Part shown: piece by piece, positions 17,958 through 26,477 of the stretch | Position numbering within the stretch: position 1 is the stretch's first letter | How the letters are laid out: every line of letters begins with the position of its first letter | Source of the DNA: Tritrichomonas musculus | Taxonomy: Eukaryota; Parabasalia; Tritrichomonadida; Tritrichomonadidae | Assembly (NCBI GenBank): GCA_039105265.1 | Contig: JAPFFF010000003.1 | Location: 2,542,001-2,606,000 of the forward strand | Direction of reading: 5' to 3' | Length of the DNA stretch: 64,000 nucleotides | Notes under the pieces: generated by a model | Seen by the model: only the letters and a program-made list of their open reading frames with translations | Database searches by the model: none | Told to the model about the DNA's origin: nothing | Translations under genes and position numbers: made by a program

Positions 17958-18938
17958 TTAAGTGATCATGATATCGAATGGATTGTACGTTTCATCAGCG
18001 GTATCTGGTTTCTGTTCGAAATACTCTTTCTCGATATAGATGTGAATGTCGTTATTGGTATTCTCTTCTGGAATAGACTTGTTCGAGTGTTTGACTTCGC
18101 GGATGTACGTGAATGACTCTATAACAGGGTTGTTGTCACGAGTATTCAGATAATGAAGGTTGATTGGAGTAGTTATGTTCAGATCCCACTTCAATGGAGT
18201 TACAAAACCGTTGATATTGATATCAGCTAGTACGTACAACATGTTCTTACTGGATACGTCGTTAGATACTTTAACACCGAATTGTTGAACATCGATGTTG
18301 TCGTAATGAGGTGATTCGCCGAGTTTAACGTTATCATCAGATACATTGATGATGGTTCCATCAGCGTACATTACTCTCCAGTTTGTAACGTATTTGGATA
18401 GTATAGTAGCGTAGTTGTTTGAGTCTTTGACGGTATCTACGAAACATCGGATCCATTTAGCGATGTAATCATTGTGACGAACTACTATCGCTGGACTTCC
18501 ATTGTTGTTTCTAACGGTCGACTGTTTATTGAATGATAGGTTCACGACGTTGTTTCCGGTCCATGAATGACCATCCCATATCAATGACCATGTATGACCA
18601 AACAGATAGTCTTTGAATTCGAATTCTAACTGTAATGGAATCTCATAGTTCGGATCGATATTCCATATCATCTCATAGTACTTACTTGATTGAGTGATCA
18701 ATGACGGTTTATATAGATACAGTTGATTGGATTCGCGGAGTTCGAATAGTGAGTTATCATTAATCTCTGATTTGGTGTTTTGGATTAGATCATCGATTTC
18801 TTTCTTGGTGTAGATACAATTGATACGTACATCATCAACTTTACTGTCTTTGGTGATCTTCAATTCATCGTCTCTGACTTTGATTTTGTAACCGCGATCT
18901 TTCAATGCCATTGCACGCACAGCTAATGGGGTAATCAT
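17958..18938 (-). CDS. Fibre head-domain ORF (326 aa), paralogous to the giant fibre protein
   Basis: Related over most of its length to residues ~870-1190 of the giant protein. Shared landmarks are LRESNQLYLYKPSLIT / LRESDVYYFYRPSMIT and FGHTWSLIWDGHSWTGNN / FGNKWSLTWDGNKWIGDD. It sits directly upstream of the giant gene on the same strand. The start at 18938 faces the start of the 253-residue gene across 15 bases. Likely part of the same attachment apparatus (inference). Confidence 0.65.
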   Translation of the reverse strand: MITPLAVRAMALKDRGYKIKVRDDELKITKDSKVDDVRINCIYTKKEIDDLIQNTKSEINDNSLFELRESNQLYLYKPSLITQSSKYYEMIWNIDPNYEIPLQLEFEFKDYLFGHTWSLIWDGHSWTGNNVVNLSFNKQSTVRNNNGSPAIVVRHNDYIAKWIRCFVDTVKDSNNYATILSKYVTNWRVMYADGTIINVSDDNVKLGESPHYDNIDVQQFGVKVSNDVSSKNMLYVLADININGFVTPLKWDLNITTPINLHYLNTRDNNPVIESFTYIREVKHSNKSIPEENTNNDIHIYIEKEYFEQKPDTADETYNPFDIMIT

Positions 18939-18956
18939 TTTATTACGTGTAAAATG
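18936..18956. promoter_or_regulatory. Palindromic divergent start region
   Basis: CATTTTA-TTACGTG-TAAAATG: two start codons on opposite strands are the ends of inverted 7-base arms around a TTACGTG core. It repeats the arrangement seen at 7261-7280 in lineage A. Confidence 0.4.
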
Positions 18957-19715
18957 CTGTTATCATTACAAAGTACCGGCCCGGACTACAGTCATTTACA
19001 AGCAAACATTAACATACCATGGAATTGTGAGTACATTGAATATCATGTCGCTTCGATAAACACGAGAGATCTATTGATAACGACAGAAGATGATGTAATC
19101 GAATTCGAATATGAAGATAATCGGGGTGACACTCAAAAACATAAATTGAAGTGTCTAGATCTGTTCAACGTTAGTAAGAAAGATGCTAATGGTATACTCA
19201 AATGGGATGGTGCTGAAAGATATATCGATGTCGGAGTTAACCTTGATGGTGATGGAAGTAGAGGTCGAACACTGATTACTCCGTTAGTGGATGAATTCAA
19301 ATTCACACGAATTGATCATCGCGCTGGATTAGTCACTGGACTATACAACATGAAACTCAATACAGTATATCCAGCTAATGAATTGATTATAGCTGAGAGA
19401 CCGATTAGAGACTATGCGAATAAACTATATCTGGTATCGAAACAGGGTCAAGCTATTCAATCTAATATCGGTGACATCGAATACACACCGTCAGTCATAG
19501 CAAGTATCGATCATATCATCGACACAGATACACCAATCATCCAGAACTTCGAAACCTATGGTAAACCAATCAAAAATATCGTTAACATAGATTCATTCAA
19601 ACAAATCGATCTACAACTAGTCGACTTCCAGTATCAACCAGTAGTGTTAGCCAGTCCGATGTTCGTTACCATTAAAGTTAAACCATGTGATAATCCAAAA
19701 ATGAAATTACATTAA
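18954..19715 (+). CDS. Candidate minor capsid (penton-like) protein, lineage B (253 aa)
   Basis: Beta-rich throughout, with strands such as IEYHVASINTRDLLITTED and a C-terminal IDLQLVDFQYQPVVLASPMF. The size and the late strand pattern suit the single jelly-roll penton protein that Polintons and virophages encode. I see no sequence motif that proves it; the lineage-A gene at 1673-2791 would be the counterpart by elimination. Confidence 0.5.
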   Translation: MLLSLQSTGPDYSHLQANINIPWNCEYIEYHVASINTRDLLITTEDDVIEFEYEDNRGDTQKHKLKCLDLFNVSKKDANGILKWDGAERYIDVGVNLDGDGSRGRTLITPLVDEFKFTRIDHRAGLVTGLYNMKLNTVYPANELIIAERPIRDYANKLYLVSKQGQAIQSNIGDIEYTPSVIASIDHIIDTDTPIIQNFETYGKPIKNIVNIDSFKQIDLQLVDFQYQPVVLASPMFVTIKVKPCDNPKMKLH

Positions 19716-19719
19716 AGAT

Positions 19720-20034
19720 TTACTCGTTTGATTTGTTTTTAGATTCGAGTTGAGCTTTTAATGCTCGTAATTCAAGTAACTCTTGTTTCTTTCGTTCACG
19801 ATACGCTTTCTGTTGAGCTCTACGAGCGAGTACACGTTCTTCATCTGTAGCGTATTTACGCTTACGTCCACGGTTTGATTTCTGTGGAGTAACTTCCGCA
19901 AGGAGTGTTTCGGTAGTAACTTCATTAAGGAGTTCTTCATCAGATTGTTTGGATCTTAATGATTTGATTACTTCTGTTTCGTTGAAGAGTTCGGTGTTGA
20001 TTCGATTCTCGATGTTTCCGTTTGAAATAGTCAT
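19720..20034 (-). CDS. Basic-zipper-like DNA-binding protein (104 aa)
   Basis: After an acidic N-terminal half, residues ~55-100 read RGRKRKYATDEERVLARRAQ followed by QKAYRERKKQELLELRALKA. The RGRKRK part resembles an AT-hook. The R-R-A-Q-x-x-A-x-R-E-R-K spacing resembles the basic region of Yap/AP-1-type bZIP proteins, followed by Leu at roughly seven-residue steps, though too short for a full zipper. Similar GR-K-Y...RR..Q..YR.RK modules are common in protist and large-virus DNA-binding proteins. Probably a transcription or packaging regulator in the nucleus. It ends five bases from the convergent 253-residue gene. Confidence 0.6.
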   Translation of the reverse strand: MTISNGNIENRINTELFNETEVIKSLRSKQSDEELLNEVTTETLLAEVTPQKSNRGRKRKYATDEERVLARRAQQKAYRERKKQELLELRALKAQLESKNKSNE

Positions 20035-20080
20035 TTATTTGGGAACGAATTAAAAAATAAAAATATAATACGAATAACAC

Positions 20081-20875
20081 TTACTTTTGAAACTCATTGA
20101 AGTATTCACTAATTAATTTATACAATTTCGGTAAGTGTTCTTTATAAGTCAATATTGTACTTCCATCTATGTCATATTCTGATCCAGGTAAAGTACGACG
20201 AACTAAATCTTTGATATCTTCATTCGGAGTCATTGCTATTGGTAAGTTCTCTCTATAAAACCAATTCTCATCTTTATTGTTGAAGTGTTTCGATACTTGT
20301 CTAAAATTACGACTATTACGTTTAACGAGATGAAGAAGAATCATATCTGGATCGTTTGGTTGTTCTTCTTTCCATATAAGATACTTATAACTCTGTTCTT
20401 TCTTTTTCGGTACGAGTTGAGGTCGTTGTTCGATAATTATAGTTTCTTTCTCTTCAACCATCTTGATTAATTCATTACGTTCATCAGAAGCTATTTCATC
20501 CAATAGTTTGAATATTCTGAATGAATATCTAGGTGAAGCCCACATAGCTACAGAGTTAACGAGTAATCGATGAACGTAATAACCTTTCAAATCATTTTGT
20601 AGATTAATACGATTTTCATATAATTTCTGGTCTGGTAGAATTCCGACAGACCGTTTTTCGACTTCGAATTCAGTCAATAATTCTTTTGTTGAGGAGTTTT
20701 CGAACCAATGACGTGATTGTTTATTTGATTCACAAGCTATTATAATCGACTTCATCTGATACATATCATCTTTGATGGAATGGATGATACGTAACTGTTT
20801 ATTATATTGAATCCATTCATAGTCATCGTTGATTGGTTCGTATACGAGTTTGTTATTAGTGTTAGATACTGACAT
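20081..20875 (-). CDS. KilA-N domain protein, lineage B (264 aa)
   Basis: KilA-N DNA-binding proteins are widespread in phages and large eukaryotic DNA viruses. The domain spans about residues 20-150: W-F-E-N-S-S-T-K-E-L-L, then LRGYYVHRLLVNSVAMWASP with a following R-I-F-K-L-L. A short coiled segment (residues ~145-170) links to a conserved C-terminal domain (YKYLIWKEEQPNDPDMILLH ... NEDIKDLVRRT). The gene at 52606-53430 in lineage A has the same two-part build, so the family is ancestral or exchanged. The palindrome-rich gene-free stretch lies just upstream; autoregulation there is possible. Confidence 0.85.
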   Translation of the reverse strand: MSVSNTNNKLVYEPINDDYEWIQYNKQLRIIHSIKDDMYQMKSIIIACESNKQSRHWFENSSTKELLTEFEVEKRSVGILPDQKLYENRINLQNDLKGYYVHRLLVNSVAMWASPRYSFRIFKLLDEIASDERNELIKMVEEKETIIIEQRPQLVPKKKEQSYKYLIWKEEQPNDPDMILLHLVKRNSRNFRQVSKHFNNKDENWFYRENLPIAMTPNEDIKDLVRRTLPGSEYDIDGSTILTYKEHLPKLYKLISEYFNEFQK

Positions 20876-20989
20876 GATGTTTGCTTACGTTATAAAAAAT
20901 TAGATTAAATATAGTTTGGGGTTATTTCATGGAAACTCTCCACAGTGGTCGCAGATAAGGAAATTTCATGGTTTTCATTAATGATATTA

Positions 20990-21013
20990 GGTCTACGAGA
21001 ATTCTCGTAGACC
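20990..21013. repeat. Perfect 24-base palindrome
   Basis: GGTCTACGAGAA followed by its exact reverse complement TTCTCGTAGACC. It lies 115 bases upstream of the KilA-N start codon, so it could be a dimer binding site or a cruciform/hairpin. Confidence 0.85.
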
Positions 21014-21151
21014 GGCTGAGAGGCTCGTTAGATTCTTCATGATCTGCGCTTTAATTTGAGATATAGAACGTCTCGATCGGTTGAGTATTCATTGAGTTAT
21101 GATCCTCTGAAAATCGATACCAAAATCCCATATTTTTATATATCTCAGGGA

Positions 21152-21196
21152 GGTCAAATAAATTGACCATAGCGGTTAAGGTCAAATAAATTGACC
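21152..21196. repeat. Twin identical hairpins
   Basis: Two copies of GGTCAAATAAATTGACC stand 28 bases apart, each a six-base stem with a five-base loop. Identical sequence in both copies suggests a selected protein or RNA feature rather than chance. Confidence 0.8.
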
Positions 21197-21722
21197 TCAT
21201 AACCGTCGAAAACGATATCCCAAATCTATCGTCAAAACCGCTCTAAATGCCTCCTATAAGGAGATAGCGTCTACAGGCTAGAAAAAGTGACAGCCTCTTA
21301 TAAATAAATACCTATATGGACCCATTTCTTTGTTAGCGTTAACGGGTACAGTCGTAGAGTCATGAATCGGTGGTCCGGAACACTGGTTCGATTCTCCTCA
21401 GTACCGATTTTTCGTATTATTTCCGGTCCATATTTGTGATAGAGCCCAAGCGAACTAAACACCTTGGGTAAGCTATTACTTGTGGATTATGGGGTAATAC
21501 GGGCATTTGTCGACAAATGTAATCCTCTTGTAATGAAAGATTCGTTCTTTCCCCAACCGAGTAGATGCATATTGTTTCTCTTTATAAGGGATTGGATGTA
21601 CGATCCCGGGTTAGTATGTTCATCTCTTATATCGAATGCATGACACATCTACGAAGACAGTTGGTTTTTGCCAAAAATAAATCATTTTTTAGATCCAGGA
21701 ATCAAAAATAAATTCAATAGAT

Positions 21723-22172
21723 TTAGATACATTCATCATCTTTATCTATCTCACGGAAATCATCAACTGATTGACTCTTAGTGATCGTCTGTTTATATTC
21801 AGTGATGACTTCATGAGCTTTAGTATAGATCTTCTCATATCTCTTCAATTCGTTTCGTAAACATAACTTATCGATGTAATATTCATAGTATGTGTTATCT
21901 TTATATTCTTTAAGGGTTAAGTCGATTGTCATTATCATAGGATCTCTATATACAGATCGGTAACGATTCTCTTTAACGGTGATGTATGGGACTTTATCGA
22001 AGATCTCAATCAGTTGTTTCATATCGATGATGGTGGATCCATATTTAACTAATAACGGACGTACACTGATACCGAACTCGTTGGAATATATCTTACTATC
22101 GAGATATACGATGAGTTTGTTAGTGTTGTTGTTTTTGAGGTTTAATTTCTCAACGAATTGTTTCACTGACAT
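21723..22172 (-). CDS. Unknown lineage-B protein (149 aa)
   Basis: The start is taken at the ATG at 22172 (MSVKQFVEKLNLKN), preceded by CAATATTTTTATTTGACTG, the recurrent T-rich leader. The C-terminal third is helical and charged (YYIDKLCLRNELKRYEKIYT). It lies downstream of the polymerase and the 71-residue gene on the same strand, so it may be an early gene. No family recognised. Confidence 0.6.
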   Translation of the reverse strand: MSVKQFVEKLNLKNNNTNKLIVYLDSKIYSNEFGISVRPLLVKYGSTIIDMKQLIEIFDKVPYITVKENRYRSVYRDPMIMTIDLTLKEYKDNTYYEYYIDKLCLRNELKRYEKIYTKAHEVITEYKQTITKSQSVDDFREIDKDDECI

Positions 22173-22198
22173 TGTTTCAGTCAAATAAAAATATTGAT

Positions 22199-22414
22199 TT
22201 AATTAATTAATTGGAGTAGTTCGTCAACGATATATAGTTTTCCATTGAGTAATACAGAGATCTCTCCCAAACTGTTAGGCCACTTATCAAGGATATGTAT
22301 AGGTGATTTTTCTATAACGAGATGTGGTTCTTCGACAGAGATCATATATTTACCATCGAATCCAGGTATATCAACGAAGTGTACTTCTATATCATTTATG
22401 AAGTATCTTTCCAT
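22199..22414 (-). CDS. Small NUMOD4-like protein (71 aa)
   Basis: The segment VHFVDIPGFDGKYMISVEEP resembles the NUMOD4 motif (..IPGFEGYYEVSNLG..) that accompanies HNH homing nucleases, but no HNH part is present. It sits 24 bases after the polymerase gene. The ATG follows CAATTATTTTATGTAAAT. Only weak functional inference is possible. Confidence 0.55.
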   Translation of the reverse strand: MERYFINDIEVHFVDIPGFDGKYMISVEEPHLVIEKSPIHILDKWPNSLGEISVLLNGKLYIVDELLQLIN

Positions 22415-22438
22415 TTGATTTACATAAAATAATTGGTT

Positions 22439-25400
22439 TTAGAATTGAACTTTACGAATAAATTGTTTTAGAGTTACTTGTTGGAAACACTTAGTTTTCT
22501 TGAAACAGTTTGATCCATCAGTGAGATCAAATGTGATTGATTCCCCTTGATACATACGTTCATATAGTTCTTCCACTGTAATACCCATACGCTTACATTT
22601 ATTGAGTACACATTGTTTTGGTACGCCCTTCATACGTATATGATAACCTTCCATTCCGGTTTCATCGACGAGTATATCGAGATATGATTTCTTACCTAAC
22701 GCAATGAGTTTACGAGAATGTATTTGACCGACAGCCCCATCAAATTTATCAAAATCACAATGAAACTGAGTCATCTGTTTACCGATAAGATCTTTACCGT
22801 ACTTCTCTTTATATATCTCAGCTAATATAGGGACATCACACTCTTTCAAGTGTAACGAGTCAGTATCTTGATAGTATATGTCTATATTATTCTGTTCAGC
22901 TGTACTCATAACTTGATTCATGATGTGTTTACTCCATGATAAAACAGACGCACCGAATTGGGGAAGATTGAAATGATTGTTGATAGGTTTGATCTTCTTA
23001 ACGAAACATTTGGTATTCAAATTAAACGAAACTTCTTTGATGAAGTTATAGTTACGATATAAGTAAGGAATGAGCTTCTTCTGATCAACAACTTTGATCT
23101 CATCAGTCATAGGTTTCAATATTGATTTACCGTAGATGGAGTTCAATAACAGTTTAATCGTCTTCTCGAGTGGATTCTCTTCATTCTTATACTTTAATCT
23201 CAAATCGAATAACGTTTTGATGAACTCATTGATTTTATTGTTGAAACCATCATCGAAGTAATATCCGCGAATGAATTCATACTCAATATCATAGAATTCG
23301 ATTAAGTCCATTAAGGTAATCTTATCAACATAGTAGTGATCGACTGATTCATTACAGTATATTTTTGATCCAGCTTCGTTATGTTTGAATACATGACCGA
23401 ATCTATAAGGATGATTTGACTTACATGAGAGACTCTTGATGTTGATTTCGATAAAGAATGTATCGTATTTCATTAACTGTTCATGAGTACAGTTATCTGA
23501 GATCACTTTAGGTTTACCTTTAGGAACACCATCCATGATTGACATCGCTGATGGATATAAACTGACCGCATCAAAGTCTTGGATTCTATCAACGATATAT
23601 TGTTTTACGTTATCAGCTGTCATGGTTCTACCTCCAGATACACAACGTTGAATGAAGTTCTGTGGTTTACCAGATAATTGATAACATCCATCGAAACATC
23701 CATATATACGAGCGAAATCATAACCAACAGCCGAGATAGATATGAATTGATGAATACCGATCCAAGATTTATCAGTCTTCTTAAATACCTCGGATAAATC
23801 GTTATTGAACTTCGTCATCCCCTTCATTAACGTAATACAGTCTTTGATACAGTAGAACTTCGCATACTTCATGATCTCTATTTCTTGGGTATCTTCTTTA
23901 TACGCTTCCGCGAATCGAGCGTTACGAAGGAGTTGGTCTCGATCTTTATCGAGTTCATCTGATGTCTTCTTATCGATATTCTCGACAACGTATTGATTAT
24001 AGAATTCATCGAAAGGGATCCATTTACGCTTCATATTCTCAGAGGTATAGATCTTATACGCTATGATCTCTTTATGAACCTTTAGTTTAAACATGTCATC
24101 GAATTTAGATAATGAAGATGGAATGATTGAATAACTATTACGAAATGTTAAATGTTTAGACCTAATCTTCTTCATCTTTGGTTTCTCGGTCTTGGGATCG
24201 ATAACGGGTTCTTTGGTCTTGGGATCGATAACTTTGATCATCTTATATTGATCCATGACGACCTGTAATAGAGTTCCAGAACGTTGAGTTATTTGAACCT
24301 CCCAACCAGGTTCATTTATGAAGAAACACCCATCGTACTTCAAGTTATGAAAGTATGTTAATGAATTCGTCTCGAGTGAATTCAAGAAGGTACGAGTTAG
24401 ATGATCGCCAGTGAATGTAGCTACCTTCTTCTCATCACATAGACAACACATATAGGGTTTATGTTTACCTTCAGTTACATTAGTCTCATAATCAGCGTAG
24501 TATATATGAGACCATTCGGTGATCTTCTTGAGATCTATCGACTCTGGTTTACAACATGATTCTTCATCATATGAGAGATCATTATAGTCGTTCAAATGAT
24601 TATCAAACTCACAAGTACTTAATACACCTTGTTCACATTGATTGATTTCTCTAAAGTATCCATGTTCGAACATCGTTTTAAGAACGGTTGTTAGTCCAGT
24701 ACCTTCATCTGTATCTCCCTTACTATTATTAATTAATTGACGTTGTTTAGGATCCATATCTGAATATTTAGAATCTAGTTCTTCTTTATGTTCGATATAG
24801 TACTTAGTAATAGGTACCTTCTCGTTCATATCGATCATGAAATGATCTTTATATGTTAATAATTGAACTACTCTATCGGATACAACTTTAGAGTTCTTTC
24901 GAGTATCAATACTCAGTTGTCTCTGGTGTCGAGAGTCTCTCTTATCATCGAACTTATATACAACGAAGTGACACTTCATTAAGGTCGCTATCTCTAATAT
25001 CTTCTTGTTTGGTATATTTCGAGTTAACATCATAGAACGTAACTTATAAAGTTCATCTTCAGTGAATACACCTGACTGAACACACGCATGTATAAAACAG
25101 TTATCTCGATAATTCTTCTTATCGATAGAGTTATATATCTGATATCTCGATAAGTCTAATGATTTAATGAGATTGATATACGGGAAGAAACCACTATCAG
25201 GAACATCACGATAATCATCAACGGATTCAATAACGACTTCTTCACCATCAACCTTCTCAATGAACTCAGTCTTACCCGTCTTCTCATTCTTAGTCATCTT
25301 AATGAACTTCACTTCGAATCTAACTGGAACGTAATCCCAGCCGACTAAATGGGGATTACCGCAATCAGAACTATATTCTTCAACTGATATTTCGCCGAGG

Positions 25401-25969
25401 ATACATCGTATTAAATCTTCTAGATTCGATTCTTGATTCAAATGAAACACTCTACCAGATCCATTCATATCATATCCATATGCAAGAGGTTTCCATTCAG
25501 ATGATTTCATCTTACGGATATTTCGTAATACCTGAGTAAACGCGTATTGTTTCTCACTATCATCATTGATGTCGATTTCGAATGACTCATGTTTATTAAC
25601 AGCCGTCATCATTCGTTTCATCTCAGACTGATATTCAGATTTATCGTGAACGTTCTCTTCATAACGACGTCTCTCTTCGGTTTTGGATGACGTGTATCCA
25701 GTATCGATATTCATGAATGAACGGTCGAACAGAGCTTTCACTTGACGAGATATTTTCTTTTGTTTACGTTTCTTAATAGATTCTCGTACTTCATTAAATC
25801 GTTTAATATAATCATTAACGCGAACACCTCTGAAATCGATACCTAGTTCTTTTTTCTTATCCCGCAATAACGGTATTAATTGTCTCATTACATATGATTT
25901 ATATCTTTTGAACCCCGGTAATGATAATATTTCGGATTTATTTAACTTACTCAATAGTTTGTTACTCAT
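22439..25969 (-). CDS. Protein-primed family B DNA polymerase, lineage B (1176 aa)
   Basis: Replicative polymerase of the Polinton/adenovirus protein-primed type. Proofreading exonuclease motifs: YYADYET (about residue 491), FHNLKYDG (~541), YCIKDC (~711). Polymerase motifs: A DFDAVSLYPS (~798), B LLLNSIYGKS (~943), C YYQDTDSL (~1030). The first ~480 residues hold a Lys/Arg-rich start and a segment with DNCFIHACVQSG (~290), reminiscent of papain/OTU-like N-terminal modules seen fused to such polymerases. There is no HNH-like insert, unlike the lineage-A enzyme. The leader AATTATTTTTATTCTG precedes the ATG. It seems to be read with the small genes 22199-22414 and 21723-22172. Confidence 0.92.
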   Translation of the reverse strand: MSNKLLSKLNKSEILSLPGFKRYKSYVMRQLIPLLRDKKKELGIDFRGVRVNDYIKRFNEVRESIKKRKQKKISRQVKALFDRSFMNIDTGYTSSKTEERRRYEENVHDKSEYQSEMKRMMTAVNKHESFEIDINDDSEKQYAFTQVLRNIRKMKSSEWKPLAYGYDMNGSGRVFHLNQESNLEDLIRCILGEISVEEYSSDCGNPHLVGWDYVPVRFEVKFIKMTKNEKTGKTEFIEKVDGEEVVIESVDDYRDVPDSGFFPYINLIKSLDLSRYQIYNSIDKKNYRDNCFIHACVQSGVFTEDELYKLRSMMLTRNIPNKKILEIATLMKCHFVVYKFDDKRDSRHQRQLSIDTRKNSKVVSDRVVQLLTYKDHFMIDMNEKVPITKYYIEHKEELDSKYSDMDPKQRQLINNSKGDTDEGTGLTTVLKTMFEHGYFREINQCEQGVLSTCEFDNHLNDYNDLSYDEESCCKPESIDLKKITEWSHIYYADYETNVTEGKHKPYMCCLCDEKKVATFTGDHLTRTFLNSLETNSLTYFHNLKYDGCFFINEPGWEVQITQRSGTLLQVVMDQYKMIKVIDPKTKEPVIDPKTEKPKMKKIRSKHLTFRNSYSIIPSSLSKFDDMFKLKVHKEIIAYKIYTSENMKRKWIPFDEFYNQYVVENIDKKTSDELDKDRDQLLRNARFAEAYKEDTQEIEIMKYAKFYCIKDCITLMKGMTKFNNDLSEVFKKTDKSWIGIHQFISISAVGYDFARIYGCFDGCYQLSGKPQNFIQRCVSGGRTMTADNVKQYIVDRIQDFDAVSLYPSAMSIMDGVPKGKPKVISDNCTHEQLMKYDTFFIEINIKSLSCKSNHPYRFGHVFKHNEAGSKIYCNESVDHYYVDKITLMDLIEFYDIEYEFIRGYYFDDGFNNKINEFIKTLFDLRLKYKNEENPLEKTIKLLLNSIYGKSILKPMTDEIKVVDQKKLIPYLYRNYNFIKEVSFNLNTKCFVKKIKPINNHFNLPQFGASVLSWSKHIMNQVMSTAEQNNIDIYYQDTDSLHLKECDVPILAEIYKEKYGKDLIGKQMTQFHCDFDKFDGAVGQIHSRKLIALGKKSYLDILVDETGMEGYHIRMKGVPKQCVLNKCKRMGITVEELYERMYQGESITFDLTDGSNCFKKTKCFQQVTLKQFIRKVQF

Positions 25970-26104
25970 TTATAACAGAATAAAAATAATTATTTTAGCT
26001 CGACATTAATTATTTAGAGATATCAATAATTGATGTTTTTGAAGAGTAATCATTAACAATAAATACATAGATGAACAAAAATAAACATCACTTACTCTTC
26101 GAGA

Positions 26105-26139
26105 ACTTCCCTTACTCTTCGAGAACTTCCCTTACTCTT
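26105..26139 (+). repeat. Short tandem repeat, CCCTTACTCTTCGAGAACTT type
   Basis: TTACTCTTCGAGAACTTCCC occurs twice in a row and begins a third time, immediately downstream of the 112-residue gene. Confidence 0.7.
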
Positions 26140-26477
26140 CATCGATACTTCTTAGGTAACTCAATCTTGTTCATCCCTGATGTATAAACGATTAAACCAT
26201 CATTAACGCAAAAACTACAACGCTTGTTCATGTTATCCACTAAACAGTACACATGGGTGTCTTCACCTCTTACGTGATAACTTAACGGATCACTACAGAG
26301 TTTATATACTTTACGGTGACTCTCACTGAAGAAATAGAATCGTTTACTAAATACATGGGCTCCGTCACAGGTAGACCATATTCTCTTAATATCGCTAGGA
26401 TACCTATCAGGAGTTAACATATGATATGACGTTGGGGTAAAACCGAAATCGTTATAATATTTGAAGTACTCAGCCAT
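26139..26477 (-). CDS. Small conserved protein, paralog of 28364-28876 (112 aa)
   Basis: It aligns by eye with the N-terminal ~105 residues of the gene at 28364: YFKYYNDFG / YYEHYNEFG, PSDIKRIWST / PSDVKRLIS, HVFSKRFYFFSESHRKVYKL / HMFNRRDYFFSPSERMVYTY, and both with a C-terminal MNKI. Two Cys near CSFCVND may bind metal. The leader CAATTTTTTTATTTCTACC is typical. It lies at the right edge of element B; members of this family seem to sit near element ends. Confidence 0.65.
   Translation of the reverse strand: MAEYFKYYNDFGFTPTSYHMLTPDRYPSDIKRIWSTCDGAHVFSKRFYFFSESHRKVYKLCSDPLSYHVRGEDTHVYCLVDNMNKRCSFCVNDGLIVYTSGMNKIELPKKYR

Larger units (their letters stand above)
20876..21722. other. Gene-free stretch with many palindromes (possible structured RNA or control region)
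   Basis: No ORF of note on either strand, and GC content is higher than in usual spacers. Inverted repeats seen: a perfect 24-base palindrome at 20990-21013; two identical hairpins GGTCAA-ATAAA-TTGACC at 21152-21168 and 21180-21196, the second also bracketed by CGGTTA (21173-21178) and TAACCG (21200-21205); CCCAAG...CTTGGG near 21446-21470; the 16-base palindrome CATTTGTCGACAAATG at 21504-21519; and GAAAGA-TTCGT-TCTTTC at 21535-21551. A B-box-like GGTTCGATTCT near 21385-21395 is followed by five T. The region lies between minus-strand genes, upstream of the KilA-N gene. Confidence 0.6.

Noticed and set aside
21345-21405. A canonical tRNA gene
   Set aside because: The stems suggested by GGTACAG/CAGTACC leave only 61 bases and the T-arm does not pair; kept only as a Pol III-like signal.
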